Origin: Clostridia bacterium | GTDB lineage: Bacteria > Bacillota > Clostridia > Oscillospirales > Acutalibacteraceae | Length of the DNA stretch: 46,749 nt | Assembly (NCBI GenBank): GCA_024404115.1 | Contig: JAKSQM010000012.1 | Coordinates: 1-46,749 of the forward strand | Reading direction: 5' to 3' | In this document: positions 1 to 7,570 of the stretch, in pieces | Position numbering within the stretch: position 1 is the stretch's first letter | Layout: each line of letters begins with the position of its first letter | The notes under the pieces: model-generated | What the model saw: the letters and a program-made list of their open reading frames with translations, nothing else | What the model was told of the DNA's origin: nothing | Databases searched by the model: none | Made by a program: the position numbers and the translations under genes

Positions 1-98
1 GCGTGGTGTGGGCAGCGTGGTGTGGGCGGCGTGGTGTGGGCAGCGTGGTGTGGGCGGCGTGGTGTGGGCAGCGTGGTGTGGGCAGCGTGGTGTGGGCG
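1..98. repeat. 14-bp tandem repeat array (7 units) at left edge
   Basis: Seven consecutive 14-bp units of GCGTGGTGTGGGCA, with the last base alternating between A and G, run from the first base of the window. The array probably continues outside it. The open frame across it is an artefact of the repeat. A related but 13-bp array closes the right edge. Confidence 0.95.
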
Positions 99-142
99 CA
101 GATGTTGCCTTGTTGGTTGATGAAATTTGACGGCAACATCTG

Positions 143-283
143 CCCTCCTTGTGTAAAGGAGGGTGGCGAACATAGTGAGTCGGGAGGATTGTTTGTTTAA
201 AATTAAACAAATATTTGAATTTCCACGGACAATCCCTCAGTCTTTGGCTTCGCCAAATCCAGCTCCCTTTACACAAGGGAGCC
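143..283. repeat. MITE-like inverted-repeat element
   Basis: The two ends are imperfect inverted copies of each other: a CTCCTTGTGTAAAGGAGG-type end at 143-166 and its complement CCTTTACACAAGGGAG near 264-281. Inside is a second nested pair, GGATTGT near 184-190 and ACAATCC near 229-235. The whole unit could fold as one long hairpin and encodes no protein. Fragments of related sequence (GACGAGGGAGCTG and GACTGAGGGAG) recur at about 36,974-37,028 and 46,545-46,570. It looks like a non-autonomous mobile or REP-type element; no transposase is present. Confidence 0.7.
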
Positions 284-344
284 GTTTTATTGTGCGTTTT
301 AGGTGGATTTGTATGATATTTAATGTGTTTCGCCTTGTCTATTT

Positions 345-432
345 GGGAGCAGCAAACTACTCCTCTACGGGGTGCCGTTAACTTTTTCACTATTCACTAC
401 AACTTATTACTTCAAGTTCTACCCCCTCTGTC
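345..432. repeat. Interspersed intergenic repeat, copy 1 (modules A and B)
   Basis: Module A (345-376) is a GGGAGCAGCAAACTACTCC-type hairpin followed by CTACGGGGTGCC. Module B (382-432) begins CTTTTTCACTATTCACTAC and ends at the CCCCTCTGTC motif. The same A-B order occurs at 12,918-13,004, and single modules occur at 1,748, 13,058, 36,896, 39,464 and 46,619. It is non-coding and confined to intergenic DNA in this window. Confidence 0.85.
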
Positions 433-439
433 ACTATAA

Positions 440-476
440 GACACAACATTGGATACAATGTTGTGTCTTTTCTTTT
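440..476 (+). terminator. Strong intrinsic terminator-like hairpin
   Basis: A perfect 12-bp stem GACACAACATTG / CAATGTTGTGTC with loop GATA is followed by TTTTCTTTT. No plus-strand gene is seen directly upstream in the window, so it probably ends a transcript entering from the left or is part of the repeat block. Confidence 0.75.
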
Positions 477-591
477 GCCTTGAAATGCCTTTATTCAAAG
501 GGGTTTCACAATACCACTAATTTACGCCCCGTTCAGCAGGGCTTATTTTTTGTCTGAAAATAGCCGTTAACAGCTTCGTTCATATTGCCTT

Positions 592-626
592 TTGCACTCC
601 GTGTGAAAACTTGCACTCCGTGTGAA
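592..626. repeat. Two direct copies of TTGCACTCCGTGTGAA
   Basis: A 16-bp sequence occurs at 592-607 and again at 611-626, 19 bp apart, upstream of the HNH endonuclease gene. It could be a regulator site or a small duplication. Nothing else is seen between 477 and 690 except AT-rich sequence. Confidence 0.8.
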
Positions 627-699
627 TCTTGGTATTTAGTCCATAAAATAATACTTTATTTCATAAAAAATATATTTACTTTTATATTTTTAATTGTTG

Positions 700-708
700 T
701 GTTATAAT
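700..708 (+). promoter_or_regulatory. Extended -10 element upstream of the HNH gene
   Basis: TGTTATAAT is an extended -10 (TGnTATAAT) 30 bp before the HNH start codon. No good -35 is seen at the expected distance. Confidence 0.5.
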
Positions 709-738
709 ACTTTTGTAAGTACGATTAGAGGTGTTAAT

Positions 739-1626
739 ATGGAATTTAAACTTAATGATTATCACAGAAATATTTCCGATGATGAATTGATTTCCGATGT
801 TGTAAGAATAGCTACTATGCTTGAAAAGAATACTATCACTATTGAAGAATATGACAAATATGGCAATTATAATCATACAACTTATAATAGGAGATTTGGA
901 TCTTGGAAAATGGTATTAAAAACAGCTGGATTAGAATACTGTAAAAGGAACTTTCACATCACTAATGAGGAATATGTTGAAGATTTACAAAGAGTTTCAA
1001 AATTATTAATGGCAGATAGTTTTTCTGCAACTGAGTATTCAAAGTATGGTAATTATGATAAAGGTAAGTTATCAAAAAGATTTAATGGATGGAATAATGC
1101 TTTATTAGCTGCAGGATTAGTTTCGACTGATTTTAAAAAGTCAATAGATGACACAGAATTATTAAATGATATAGAACGAGCATGGATAAAACTTGGACGA
1201 CAGCCTACTTCAACAGATATAAAGAATGGTGCATCAAAATATTCATTAAATTCTTATTCAAGACATTTTGGAAGTTGGCGAAAAGCACTTGAGGCTTTTG
1301 TTGAGTATATTAACGATGATACAGTAGAAACAACAGAAAATACTGACAATGAAACAGAAGAAAAAATAATTGTAACAAAAGCTATACCTAAAACAATTGA
1401 CACTCACAAAACAAAGCGTGATATTAATTTGCGATTAAGATTTAAGGTTATGCAAAGGGATAAATTTAAGTGCTGTATGTGTGGAGCTTCGCCAGCAACA
1501 GACCCAAGTGTTGTTCTACATATCGACCATATCAAGCCTTGGTCAAAGGGTGGCGAAACTGTTATTGAAAACTTACAAACCCTTTGTTCAAAGTGTAATC
1601 TTGGTAAAAGTGACCTCGAATTATAG
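739..1626 (+). CDS. HNH endonuclease with three homing-endonuclease-associated repeats
   Basis: The 295-residue protein has two parts. Residues 1-180 hold three repeats of about 58 residues, each ending in an aromatic motif: RRFGSWKMVLKTAGL, KRFNGWNNALLAAGL and RHFGSWRKALEAF. This matches the helical DNA-binding repeat found with homing HNH enzymes. The C-terminus is an HNH nuclease: CCMCGAS, then HIDHIKPWSKGG, then ENLQTLCSKCN, giving paired zinc CxxC sites and the H-H-N catalytic set. The start at 739 is preferred over an upstream frame start because it follows AGAGGTG and begins the first repeat. It stands alone between repeats and has lower GC than its neighbours, which suggests recent acquisition. 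It could be a free-standing homing nuclease or a remnant of a mobile element; the nuclease call is firm, the role is inferred. Confidence 0.88.
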   Translation: MEFKLNDYHRNISDDELISDVVRIATMLEKNTITIEEYDKYGNYNHTTYNRRFGSWKMVLKTAGLEYCKRNFHITNEEYVEDLQRVSKLLMADSFSATEYSKYGNYDKGKLSKRFNGWNNALLAAGLVSTDFKKSIDDTELLNDIERAWIKLGRQPTSTDIKNGASKYSLNSYSRHFGSWRKALEAFVEYINDDTVETTENTDNETEEKIIVTKAIPKTIDTHKTKRDINLRLRFKVMQRDKFKCCMCGASPATDPSVVLHIDHIKPWSKGGETVIENLQTLCSKCNLGKSDLEL

Positions 1627-1697
1627 CGAAAAATAAAAAAGTTTTATTTTGTGGAAAAAGTTTTATTTTTGCATTAAAGTTTTTATATCAAAAGTTA

Positions 1698-1790
1698 ACA
1701 CTCGACCCAGCTTCGCTGACAGCTCCCCAGCGGGGCGCTTGATTAACGGGAGCACAAGCTACTCCCCTACGATGTGCCTCCACTTATTAC
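1698..1790. repeat. Interspersed intergenic repeat, copy 2 (module A)
   Basis: A degenerate copy: GGGAGCACAAGCTACTCCCC at 1,748 onward, followed by CTACGATGTGCC. It is preceded by CAGCTTCGCTGACAGCTCCCC, which resembles the flanks of the inverted-repeat element at 143-283. Confidence 0.75.
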
Positions 1791-1810
1791 ATTATTCATT
1801 TAAAATAATA

Positions 1811-1839
1811 ACTCCCCGAAAGGTGGACTTTCGGGGAGT
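1811..1839 (-). terminator. Terminator of the metal efflux operon
   Basis: A perfect 12-bp stem ACTCCCCGAAAG / CTTTCGGGGAGT with a 5-nt loop lies just after the ATPase stop codon. On the minus strand it is followed by TATTATTTTA. Confidence 0.85.
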
Positions 1840-1847
1840 GGAATTTA

Positions 1848-4136
1848 TTATTCTTCGTCTTCGTCATCTTCTTCATCATCATAAAAATCTTCTGACTGAT
1901 TTTTGCGTGAAATAAGCGAATCTGCTTTATCTGACGCAATCAATGATGAAATCAGAACTGAAATGAAGCACACGCCAACATCTGAGAAAACTGCCAGCCA
2001 CATGGGGGCGATACCTGCGATGCCGAGAATCATCACAAGGATTTTCACCGCCATAATAAATGTAACATTGCCCTTGAAAATTCTCATGGTTTTCTCTGCC
2101 AAGGCTCTTGCTTCGGCAAGCTTTGAAATGCTGCTGTTTGTCAGCACAACATCTGCCGATTCGAGTGCCGCCGCTGAGCCAAGACCCATACCGACACCAA
2201 CATCTGCCGCTGCAAGGACAGGTGCATCATTGATACCGTCGCCAACATAAACGACCTTGCCCAGTGCCTGCTGAAGCTGTTCAACCATTTCAAGCTTATC
2301 GCCCGGGAGCATATCGCTGTAAAACTCGTCAACGCCAAGATTTTCTGCAACATTCTTTGCGGATTCATATGAATCGCCTGTGAGCATTACAATTCTTTCA
2401 ATGCCTGCAAGGCGCAGGTCGTTAATAACATCGTCCGCTTCATCTCTTACCTCAGCGGTAATGATGATGTTACCCACAAGTCGGTTATCAAGTCCAACAA
2501 GGATGCCGTCTGCATCACCTGTGGGGATTCCGTTTTCGTCAAACATCTTTTTGCTTCCGCAGAGAATTTTCTTTCCGCAGAATTCCGCATATGTACCGTA
2601 ACCTGGGATTTCTTTTATGTTCTTAATCTGGCTGTCGGGTACATCCTTTGCCGCCGCCTTGATTGTCATTGCAACGGGGTGGGTTGATGTGTGGTCTGCA
2701 ATTGCCGCCAGAAGAAGAACGGCTTCGGGGTCAAGACCGACAGGTGATGTTACGCTTTCAATTTTAAGATTATTTGTGGTGAGTGTGCCTGTTTTATCAA
2801 ACGCAACGCACTTTGCCTGTGCAAGCTCTTCAATATATCTGCTTCCTTTAACGAGAATGCCTTTTCTTGCCGCAGTGCCAAGGCTTGTGAAAAATCCAAG
2901 GGGAACTGAAAGCACAAGGGCGCAGGGGCAGGCAATTACAAGCAGAACAAGGGCACGGTGAGTCCATGTTGCCCAATCGTGGGTGATGATTGATGGAACA
3001 AGCGCAACAATAAGAGCGATTGCCATAACGATTGGTGTATAGACATTGGCAATTTTTGAAATTGCTTTTTGTGATTTGCTCTTTTTAGATGATGCCTCTT
3101 CAACCATCTGAATGATTCTTGAAGCGGCTGATTCTTTAAGATTATTTGTTGTTTTTGCAACAATTGTTTCGTTGCCATTCACTGAACCGCTGAGAATCTG
3201 CGAACCCTTTGAAACCTGAACTGGCATACTTTCGCCTGTGATTGCAGATGCGTCAACTGTTGAACTGCCTTTAAGCACTATGCAGTCAAGGGGTACTCTT
3301 TCGTGGGGATAAATTGCAATTCTTGTGCCTTTTTTAACCTTTTCGGCGGGAACTTTTTTAACTGTATCTGCCGCAACAAAAACATTGGCAGTGTCTGGCT
3401 GAATCTCTGAAAGGGCACGGATTGACTGACGGCTTTTATCAGAGGCATATTCCTCCATCATTTCGCCAACTCTGAAAAGAACTGCAACAGCCGCCGCCTC
3501 GGCAAAATCGCCGAGAAGAATTGCCGCAACAACTGCAATTGTCATAAGCACAGCTTCGTCAATATCGCCCTCAATTGCATTTTTAACACCGTTTGCAAAA
3601 ACCGGTGCGCCTGCCATACCTGCGGCAAGCACAAAAAGAATTGCGCTGGGAATTGGTGTGGCAACAACCTTTTTAAGTATCAGCGCAACAACAAAAAGCA
3701 CTGCCGCACCGATAAGCAGATATTTGAAAATTTTATTGTCGCTTGAATGTTCATGACCGCAAGCACAGCCGTCATCATGGTCATGGTGATGGTGATGATC
3801 GTGGCAATGGTCGCAGCAATCGTCATCATCATCGTCATCGTCAACCACTTCATCAACAACCTCGTGCATATGGTGAAGCTTTGACTTTACCTTTGTGAGA
3901 TGCTCATGCTCGCTTTCAATATCAAGATCAGGCATATGCTTCAGCGCACGCTTGCCTGCGGACTTGATTTTATTCTCATGAGTGTGAGCGTGATGCTCGT
4001 GTTCGTGTTCTTCGTGCTCTTCGTGAGCGTGAACCTCGGGAGCTTCTTCCGCCTCTTTTACAGGCTCCTGTGGCTCTTCGTTTTTCATAGCCCTCTCTTT
4101 GAGAAAATCATCGAAAGAAATAAAATTATCGCTCAT
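1848..4136 (-). CDS. P1B-2 type Zn/Cd/Pb-exporting ATPase with His-rich N-terminus
   Basis: This 762-residue protein is a heavy-metal P-type ATPase that would pump Zn2+, Cd2+ or Pb2+ out of the cell. Visible landmarks are the TGE loop (300-302), the CPC transmembrane metal motif (403-405), the phosphorylated Asp447 in DKTGTLT, the HP motif (486-487) and GDGIND (632-637). Lys698 and Asp719 near the end match the Lys and Asp that mark the Zn/Cd/Pb subgroup (ZntA-like) rather than copper pumps. Instead of a GMxCxxC ferredoxin-fold domain, residues 30-130 are extremely rich in His, Asp and Glu, with a few Cys, which suggests a flexible metal-binding tail; the C-terminus is acidic. The start overlaps the repressor gene stop by 4 bp, so the two are translationally coupled. 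Confidence 0.95.
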   Translation of the reverse strand: MSDNFISFDDFLKERAMKNEEPQEPVKEAEEAPEVHAHEEHEEHEHEHHAHTHENKIKSAGKRALKHMPDLDIESEHEHLTKVKSKLHHMHEVVDEVVDDDDDDDDCCDHCHDHHHHHDHDDGCACGHEHSSDNKIFKYLLIGAAVLFVVALILKKVVATPIPSAILFVLAAGMAGAPVFANGVKNAIEGDIDEAVLMTIAVVAAILLGDFAEAAAVAVLFRVGEMMEEYASDKSRQSIRALSEIQPDTANVFVAADTVKKVPAEKVKKGTRIAIYPHERVPLDCIVLKGSSTVDASAITGESMPVQVSKGSQILSGSVNGNETIVAKTTNNLKESAASRIIQMVEEASSKKSKSQKAISKIANVYTPIVMAIALIVALVPSIITHDWATWTHRALVLLVIACPCALVLSVPLGFFTSLGTAARKGILVKGSRYIEELAQAKCVAFDKTGTLTTNNLKIESVTSPVGLDPEAVLLLAAIADHTSTHPVAMTIKAAAKDVPDSQIKNIKEIPGYGTYAEFCGKKILCGSKKMFDENGIPTGDADGILVGLDNRLVGNIIITAEVRDEADDVINDLRLAGIERIVMLTGDSYESAKNVAENLGVDEFYSDMLPGDKLEMVEQLQQALGKVVYVGDGINDAPVLAAADVGVGMGLGSAAALESADVVLTNSSISKLAEARALAEKTMRIFKGNVTFIMAVKILVMILGIAGIAPMWLAVFSDVGVCFISVLISSLIASDKADSLISRKNQSEDFYDDEEDDEDEE

Positions 4137-4486
4137 TCCTCTTCCTCCTTATGATGCTGACTGCTTTTGTGATTGATATGCGCCAGCCCCATATTATAGA
4201 TAAGCTCAATATGCTCATCATCAAGTGAATAATACACCGTTCTTCCATCACGCCTCGGTCTGACAAGCCCCGCTGCACGAAGTATCCGCAACTGATGGGA
4301 AATTGCGCTCTGCCCCATTTCAAGAAATTCTGAAAGGGTGTAAACTGCCATTTCGCCATTAAGAAGTGCGGCGATTATTCTTATTCTTGTGGTATCTCCG
4401 AAAACCTTGAAAAGCTCTGCAAGGTCATACAAAGCCTCGGTATCTGGAACGGAGATGCCTTGTGGTGATTTATTTGCGTTTTCCAT
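4133..4486 (-). CDS. ArsR/SmtB-family zinc-responsive repressor
   Basis: This 117-residue winged-helix protein is the first gene of the efflux operon. The recognition helix is around residues 58-70 (GQSAISHQLRILRAAG). The last helix holds Asp90, His92, His103 and His106, with exactly the D-x-H...H-x-x-H spacing of the alpha-5 zinc site of SmtB and CzrA. A CadC-type ELCVGDL cysteine site is absent. It should therefore sense Zn(II) and release DNA when zinc binds. The ATG at 4,486 is chosen because AAAGGAG lies 5 nt upstream; an upstream in-frame ATG lacks this. Its operator and promoter are visible just upstream. Confidence 0.93.
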   Translation of the reverse strand: MENANKSPQGISVPDTEALYDLAELFKVFGDTTRIRIIAALLNGEMAVYTLSEFLEMGQSAISHQLRILRAAGLVRPRRDGRTVYYSLDDEHIELIYNMGLAHINHKSSQHHKEEEE

Positions 4487-4506
4487 AGCTTCTCCTTTCG
4501 TCAATG

Positions 4507-4524
4507 TATGAACAAGTATTCATA
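4507..4524. promoter_or_regulatory. Candidate operator for the SmtB-like repressor
   Basis: The inverted repeat TATGAA-N6-TTCATA sits between the -10 box and the repressor start codon. It resembles the TGAACA/TGTTCA class of operators bound by SmtB, CadC and CzrA proteins. Binding there would block transcription of the operon. Confidence 0.8.
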
Positions 4525-4534
4525 TATTAACTTA

Positions 4535-4563
4535 ATTATATACATATATATTATATGTGTCAA
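4535..4563 (-). promoter_or_regulatory. Consensus sigma-A promoter of the efflux operon
   Basis: On the minus strand TTGACA (4,558-4,563) and TATAAT (4,535-4,540) are separated by exactly 17 bp. The transcription start would fall at about 4,528, next to the operator. Confidence 0.9.
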
Positions 4564-4646
4564 TAGGAAAAGTAAAAAATTTTTATTATTCTTTCTGATT
4601 TGACATATATGGTATAATATCTTAAAAATATGTTTGGAGGACTATA

Positions 4647-5258
4647 ATGATTAAATCTTATTGTTTTTTGTCTGTATTCTACAATGCATTTTCTTCTGAT
4701 TTTTACAACAAAGCAATAATACCTCTACTTGAGGGAATAAACATTATTGTAATAATTCTATTAACAGTGTTAGCAGTAATTTATGCTAAAAAAACATATA
4801 AATTTGAATCGAAATCTACATCAACTCTTTTGTGCAGGTTAACTGTTGTTCCCTCAAAATCGGGATTCAGAACGCATGGATATGCACTTGAAATCTATAA
4901 TAATGGTAATACTGTTGCTCAAAACTTAGATATAACAATAAATGATAACTACACTATTCATATTGACTATATAAAACCAGAAGAATCTTTTATTTACACA
5001 ATGGGCGAAATCCAGCAAATGGCAGACGGAAAGACTTATTGCATAGATTATATGAAAGTTCCCATTTATATTGATAAAGGTAAAAAGAACATAGTATCAA
5101 TAAAAGCAAATAATTCAGAAAAGACTTATGAATTAGATAATGATGCAGTACTTTCATTTATTGTTTCAAATAACGAGATTAATGAAATCGAAAAAAGCAT
5201 TGGTAAAATTGAAAGAAGTATCAATAATCTTACTCAAAAAATAAGCCAAAAGAAATAA
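4647..5258 (+). CDS. Hypothetical membrane-anchored protein
   Basis: I do not recognise a family. The 203-residue protein has one strong transmembrane segment near residues 26-45 (LLEGINIIVIILLTVLAVIY). A soluble region rich in beta-strand-like sequence follows, then a C-terminal coiled-coil-like stretch (SIGKIERSINNLTQKI). It would be anchored in the membrane by the N-terminus. TTGGAGGA is placed 7 nt before the ATG, and an extended -10 (TGGTATAAT, 4,610-4,618) lies upstream. Its AT-rich codon use differs from that of the metabolic genes and suggests an accessory gene. Confidence 0.65.
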   Translation: MIKSYCFLSVFYNAFSSDFYNKAIIPLLEGINIIVIILLTVLAVIYAKKTYKFESKSTSTLLCRLTVVPSKSGFRTHGYALEIYNNGNTVAQNLDITINDNYTIHIDYIKPEESFIYTMGEIQQMADGKTYCIDYMKVPIYIDKGKKNIVSIKANNSEKTYELDNDAVLSFIVSNNEINEIEKSIGKIERSINNLTQKISQKK

Positions 5259-5386
5259 GTTATCAAGAGTAAGGCTATTTTTAATCAACAAATATTTTTT
5301 AATTTAAAATATTTAAAATATAACTTGTAATTTTCTATAATATATGGTATCATTCTTTTATATTGTTGTTATAAGGAGAAAGATTT

Positions 5387-5722
5387 ATGGCTAAGGAAGT
5401 CAAAAGCGATGCTCCAAAGGCTAAGAAGCCTTTAAATAAAAAAGTTAAGTTTGTATGGTTTGCCATATCAATGGTTATTTTTGTTGCAGGCGTTTTGCTT
5501 GCAAAGGCTGGTGTTTCATTTGAGCATTATGCTATGAAAGCCGCTTATGCCGTTGCTGTGCTTTTCCCGCTTCTTATTGCCGCTCAGAAAACAAGCTTTG
5601 AGCGTGTTGACGAAAACGGAAAGAAAAACCCTCTTGCATACATTATGTATTATTTCTGCATCATTCTCTTTATTGTTCTTATTCCTTTTATTTTCTGGGT
5701 TAACCAGTTTGTATCACTTTAA
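5387..5722 (+). CDS. Small three-helix membrane protein
   Basis: This 111-residue hypothetical protein starts with a Lys-rich cytoplasmic tail (residues 1-24). Three hydrophobic segments follow, at about 25-43, 50-66 and 84-108. TAAGGAGA precedes the ATG. It stands alone between its own AT-rich upstream region and a terminator at 5,741-5,783. No catalytic motif is visible and no function can be assigned. Confidence 0.7.
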   Translation: MAKEVKSDAPKAKKPLNKKVKFVWFAISMVIFVAGVLLAKAGVSFEHYAMKAAYAVAVLFPLLIAAQKTSFERVDENGKKNPLAYIMYYFCIILFIVLIPFIFWVNQFVSL

Positions 5723-5740
5723 TTTTTTACCGAAACTAAC

Positions 5741-5783
5741 GGGGCTGGCGCATCAGTTTTCTGAGCGTAAGCCTCTTTTTTTG
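5741..5783 (+). terminator. Intrinsic terminator
   Basis: A long imperfect hairpin (GGGGCTGGCGCATCAG pairing with CTGAGCGTAAGCCTC) is followed by seven T residues. It ends the small membrane protein gene and insulates the aromatic operon. Confidence 0.75.
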
Positions 5784-5847
5784 AGCTGTATCAGCTAATA
5801 TTATACAAATTATTTTATATTGTGAAAATCTTTGTGTAAATTCAACA

Positions 5848-5881
5848 TTGACTTTAGCGGTTAAAAGTGCTAAAGTATTAT
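5848..5881 (+). promoter_or_regulatory. Promoter with embedded inverted repeat, aromatic operon
   Basis: TTGACT at 5,848-5,853 is followed 17 bp later by TAAAGT, a weak -10. A perfect 7-bp inverted repeat, CTTTAGC (5,852-5,858) and GCTAAAG (5,869-5,875), fills the spacer between them. A dimeric regulator bound there would compete with RNA polymerase. The regulator gene is not evident nearby. Confidence 0.5.
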
Positions 5882-5915
5882 AGTATGATAATTGAAAGTA
5901 TATGGGGGATTCAGA

Positions 5916-7553
5916 ATGGTTATTACTGATTTTCTTGAAAGAAACGCAAGACTTTACGGCAATGAAACCGCCCTTGTTGAGGTTAACCCCTCAGAGGAAA
6001 GGGACAACGCCGTAACATGGCGTGAGGCAAGCCTTATTGAGGCATCTGACTCAAGCGCACCTTACCGCCGTGATATGACATGGAAGAGCTTTGACCGCAG
6101 AGCAAACAGAGTTGCAAACTTCCTTTTAAGCCGAAACATTAAAAAAGGCACAAAGGTTGGTATTCTTTTGCTTAACTGCCTTGAATGGCTGCCTGTTTAT
6201 TTTGGCATTTTAAAGGCTGGCTGTATTGCAGTGCCGCTTAATTTCAGATATTCAAGCGACGAAATTAAATATTGCCTTGACCTTGCAGATATTGAAATTC
6301 TTGTTTTTGGTCCTGAGTTCACAACCCGTATGGATGTGATTCAAGGAGACATTGAAAAGGTTAAGCTTCAGCTTTTTGTTGGCAAGGATGTACCCGAATA
6401 TGCAGAGGATTTTATGAAGCTTATTTATTTCTGCTCATCAAATCTGCCGCCAGTTATGCTTGACGAAAATGATAACGCTGCAATTTATTTTTCATCTGGT
6501 ACAACAGGCTTCCCTAAGGCTATTCTTCACAAACATTCAGCACTTGTTCATTCCTGCATTTGCGAGCAGCAGCACCACAAGCAGACACACGATGATGTTT
6601 TCCTTTGTATTCCGCCCCTTTACCACACTGGCGCAAAAATGCACTGGTTCGGCAGTCTTATAAGCGGAAGCAAGGCAGTGCTTCTCAGAGGTGTTACACC
6701 TGAGTGGATTCTCAGAACTGTTACAGAGGAAAAATGCACAATCGTATGGCTTCTCGTTCCGTGGGCACAGGATATTCTTGATTCAATTGAAAGCGGAAAG
6801 ATTAACCTTGACCACCATCTTATTGAGCAGTGGAGATTGCTTCACATTGGCGCACAGCCTGTTCCCCCAAGCCTTGTTCACAGATGGCTGAAATATTTCC
6901 CCGAACATAAATATGACACCAACTACGGTCTCAGCGAGTCTTTAGGTCCTGGATGTGTTCACCTTGGCATTGACAATATTGATAAGGTTGGTGCAATCGG
7001 CAAAGCAGGCTACGGATGGGAAACAAAAATTGTTGATGAAAAAGGCAACCCTGTTCAGCGTGGCGATGTTGGCGAGCTTGCAGTTAAGGGCCCAGGCGTT
7101 ATGATTTGCTATTATAAAAATCAGGCTGCCACTGACGAAATCAAAAAGGGCGATTGGCTTTACACTGGTGATATGGCAAGAGAAGATGAGGACGGATTCA
7201 TTTATCTTGTTGACCGTAAAAAGGATGTTGTTATCTCTGGCGGTGAAAATATTTACCCAGTTCAGATTGAAGATTATCTTCGTAAAAACGAAAAAATCAA
7301 GGACGTTGCTGTTATCGGTGTTCCTCACCCCCGCCTTGGCGAGGTAACAGCCGCTATTATTGAGCTTAAAGAGGATGTTGAATGCACTGAGGATGAAATC
7401 AGAGAATTCTGCATGGAGCTTCCCAGATACAAGCGTCCGAGACAGATTATATTTGATAAAGTTCCACGCAACCCAACAGGCAAAATTGAGAAACCCGTAT
7501 TAAGAGAAAAATACTGCCATGGTCGTCTTGTAGAAGCACAGATCACAGGCTGA
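5916..7553 (+). CDS. AMP-forming acyl-CoA synthetase / aryl acid-CoA ligase
   Basis: This 545-residue enzyme of the ANL superfamily activates a carboxylic acid to its CoA thioester through an acyl-AMP. Motifs in order are the phosphate-binding loop YFSSGTTGFPKAIL, the YGLSES adenine-region motif, LYTGDMAREDEDGFIYLVDRKKD (hinge), GGENIYP, and the C-terminal catalytic lysine in NPTGKIEKP. The substrate cannot be read from sequence. As first gene of an operon with IorAB and a phenylacetate-CoA ligase, an aromatic or branched acid is likely. The ATG at 5,916 is used because GGGGGA lies 6 nt upstream; an upstream TTG in frame is less likely. The next gene starts 17 bp downstream. Confidence 0.88.
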   Translation: MVITDFLERNARLYGNETALVEVNPSEERDNAVTWREASLIEASDSSAPYRRDMTWKSFDRRANRVANFLLSRNIKKGTKVGILLLNCLEWLPVYFGILKAGCIAVPLNFRYSSDEIKYCLDLADIEILVFGPEFTTRMDVIQGDIEKVKLQLFVGKDVPEYAEDFMKLIYFCSSNLPPVMLDENDNAAIYFSSGTTGFPKAILHKHSALVHSCICEQQHHKQTHDDVFLCIPPLYHTGAKMHWFGSLISGSKAVLLRGVTPEWILRTVTEEKCTIVWLLVPWAQDILDSIESGKINLDHHLIEQWRLLHIGAQPVPPSLVHRWLKYFPEHKYDTNYGLSESLGPGCVHLGIDNIDKVGAIGKAGYGWETKIVDEKGNPVQRGDVGELAVKGPGVMICYYKNQAATDEIKKGDWLYTGDMAREDEDGFIYLVDRKKDVVISGGENIYPVQIEDYLRKNEKIKDVAVIGVPHPRLGEVTAAIIELKEDVECTEDEIREFCMELPRYKRPRQIIFDKVPRNPTGKIEKPVLREKYCHGRLVEAQITG

Positions 7554-7570
7554 TAAAAGGATGATAGATT

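Noticed and set aside
3-200. 65-codon plus-strand open frame at the left edge
   Set aside because: Its sequence is simply the translated 14-bp repeat and it runs into the inverted-repeat element.
4600-4618. TTGACA and TATAAT upstream of the gene at 4,647 read as a promoter pair
   Set aside because: The boxes are only 7 bp apart. The extended -10 alone is the better candidate.
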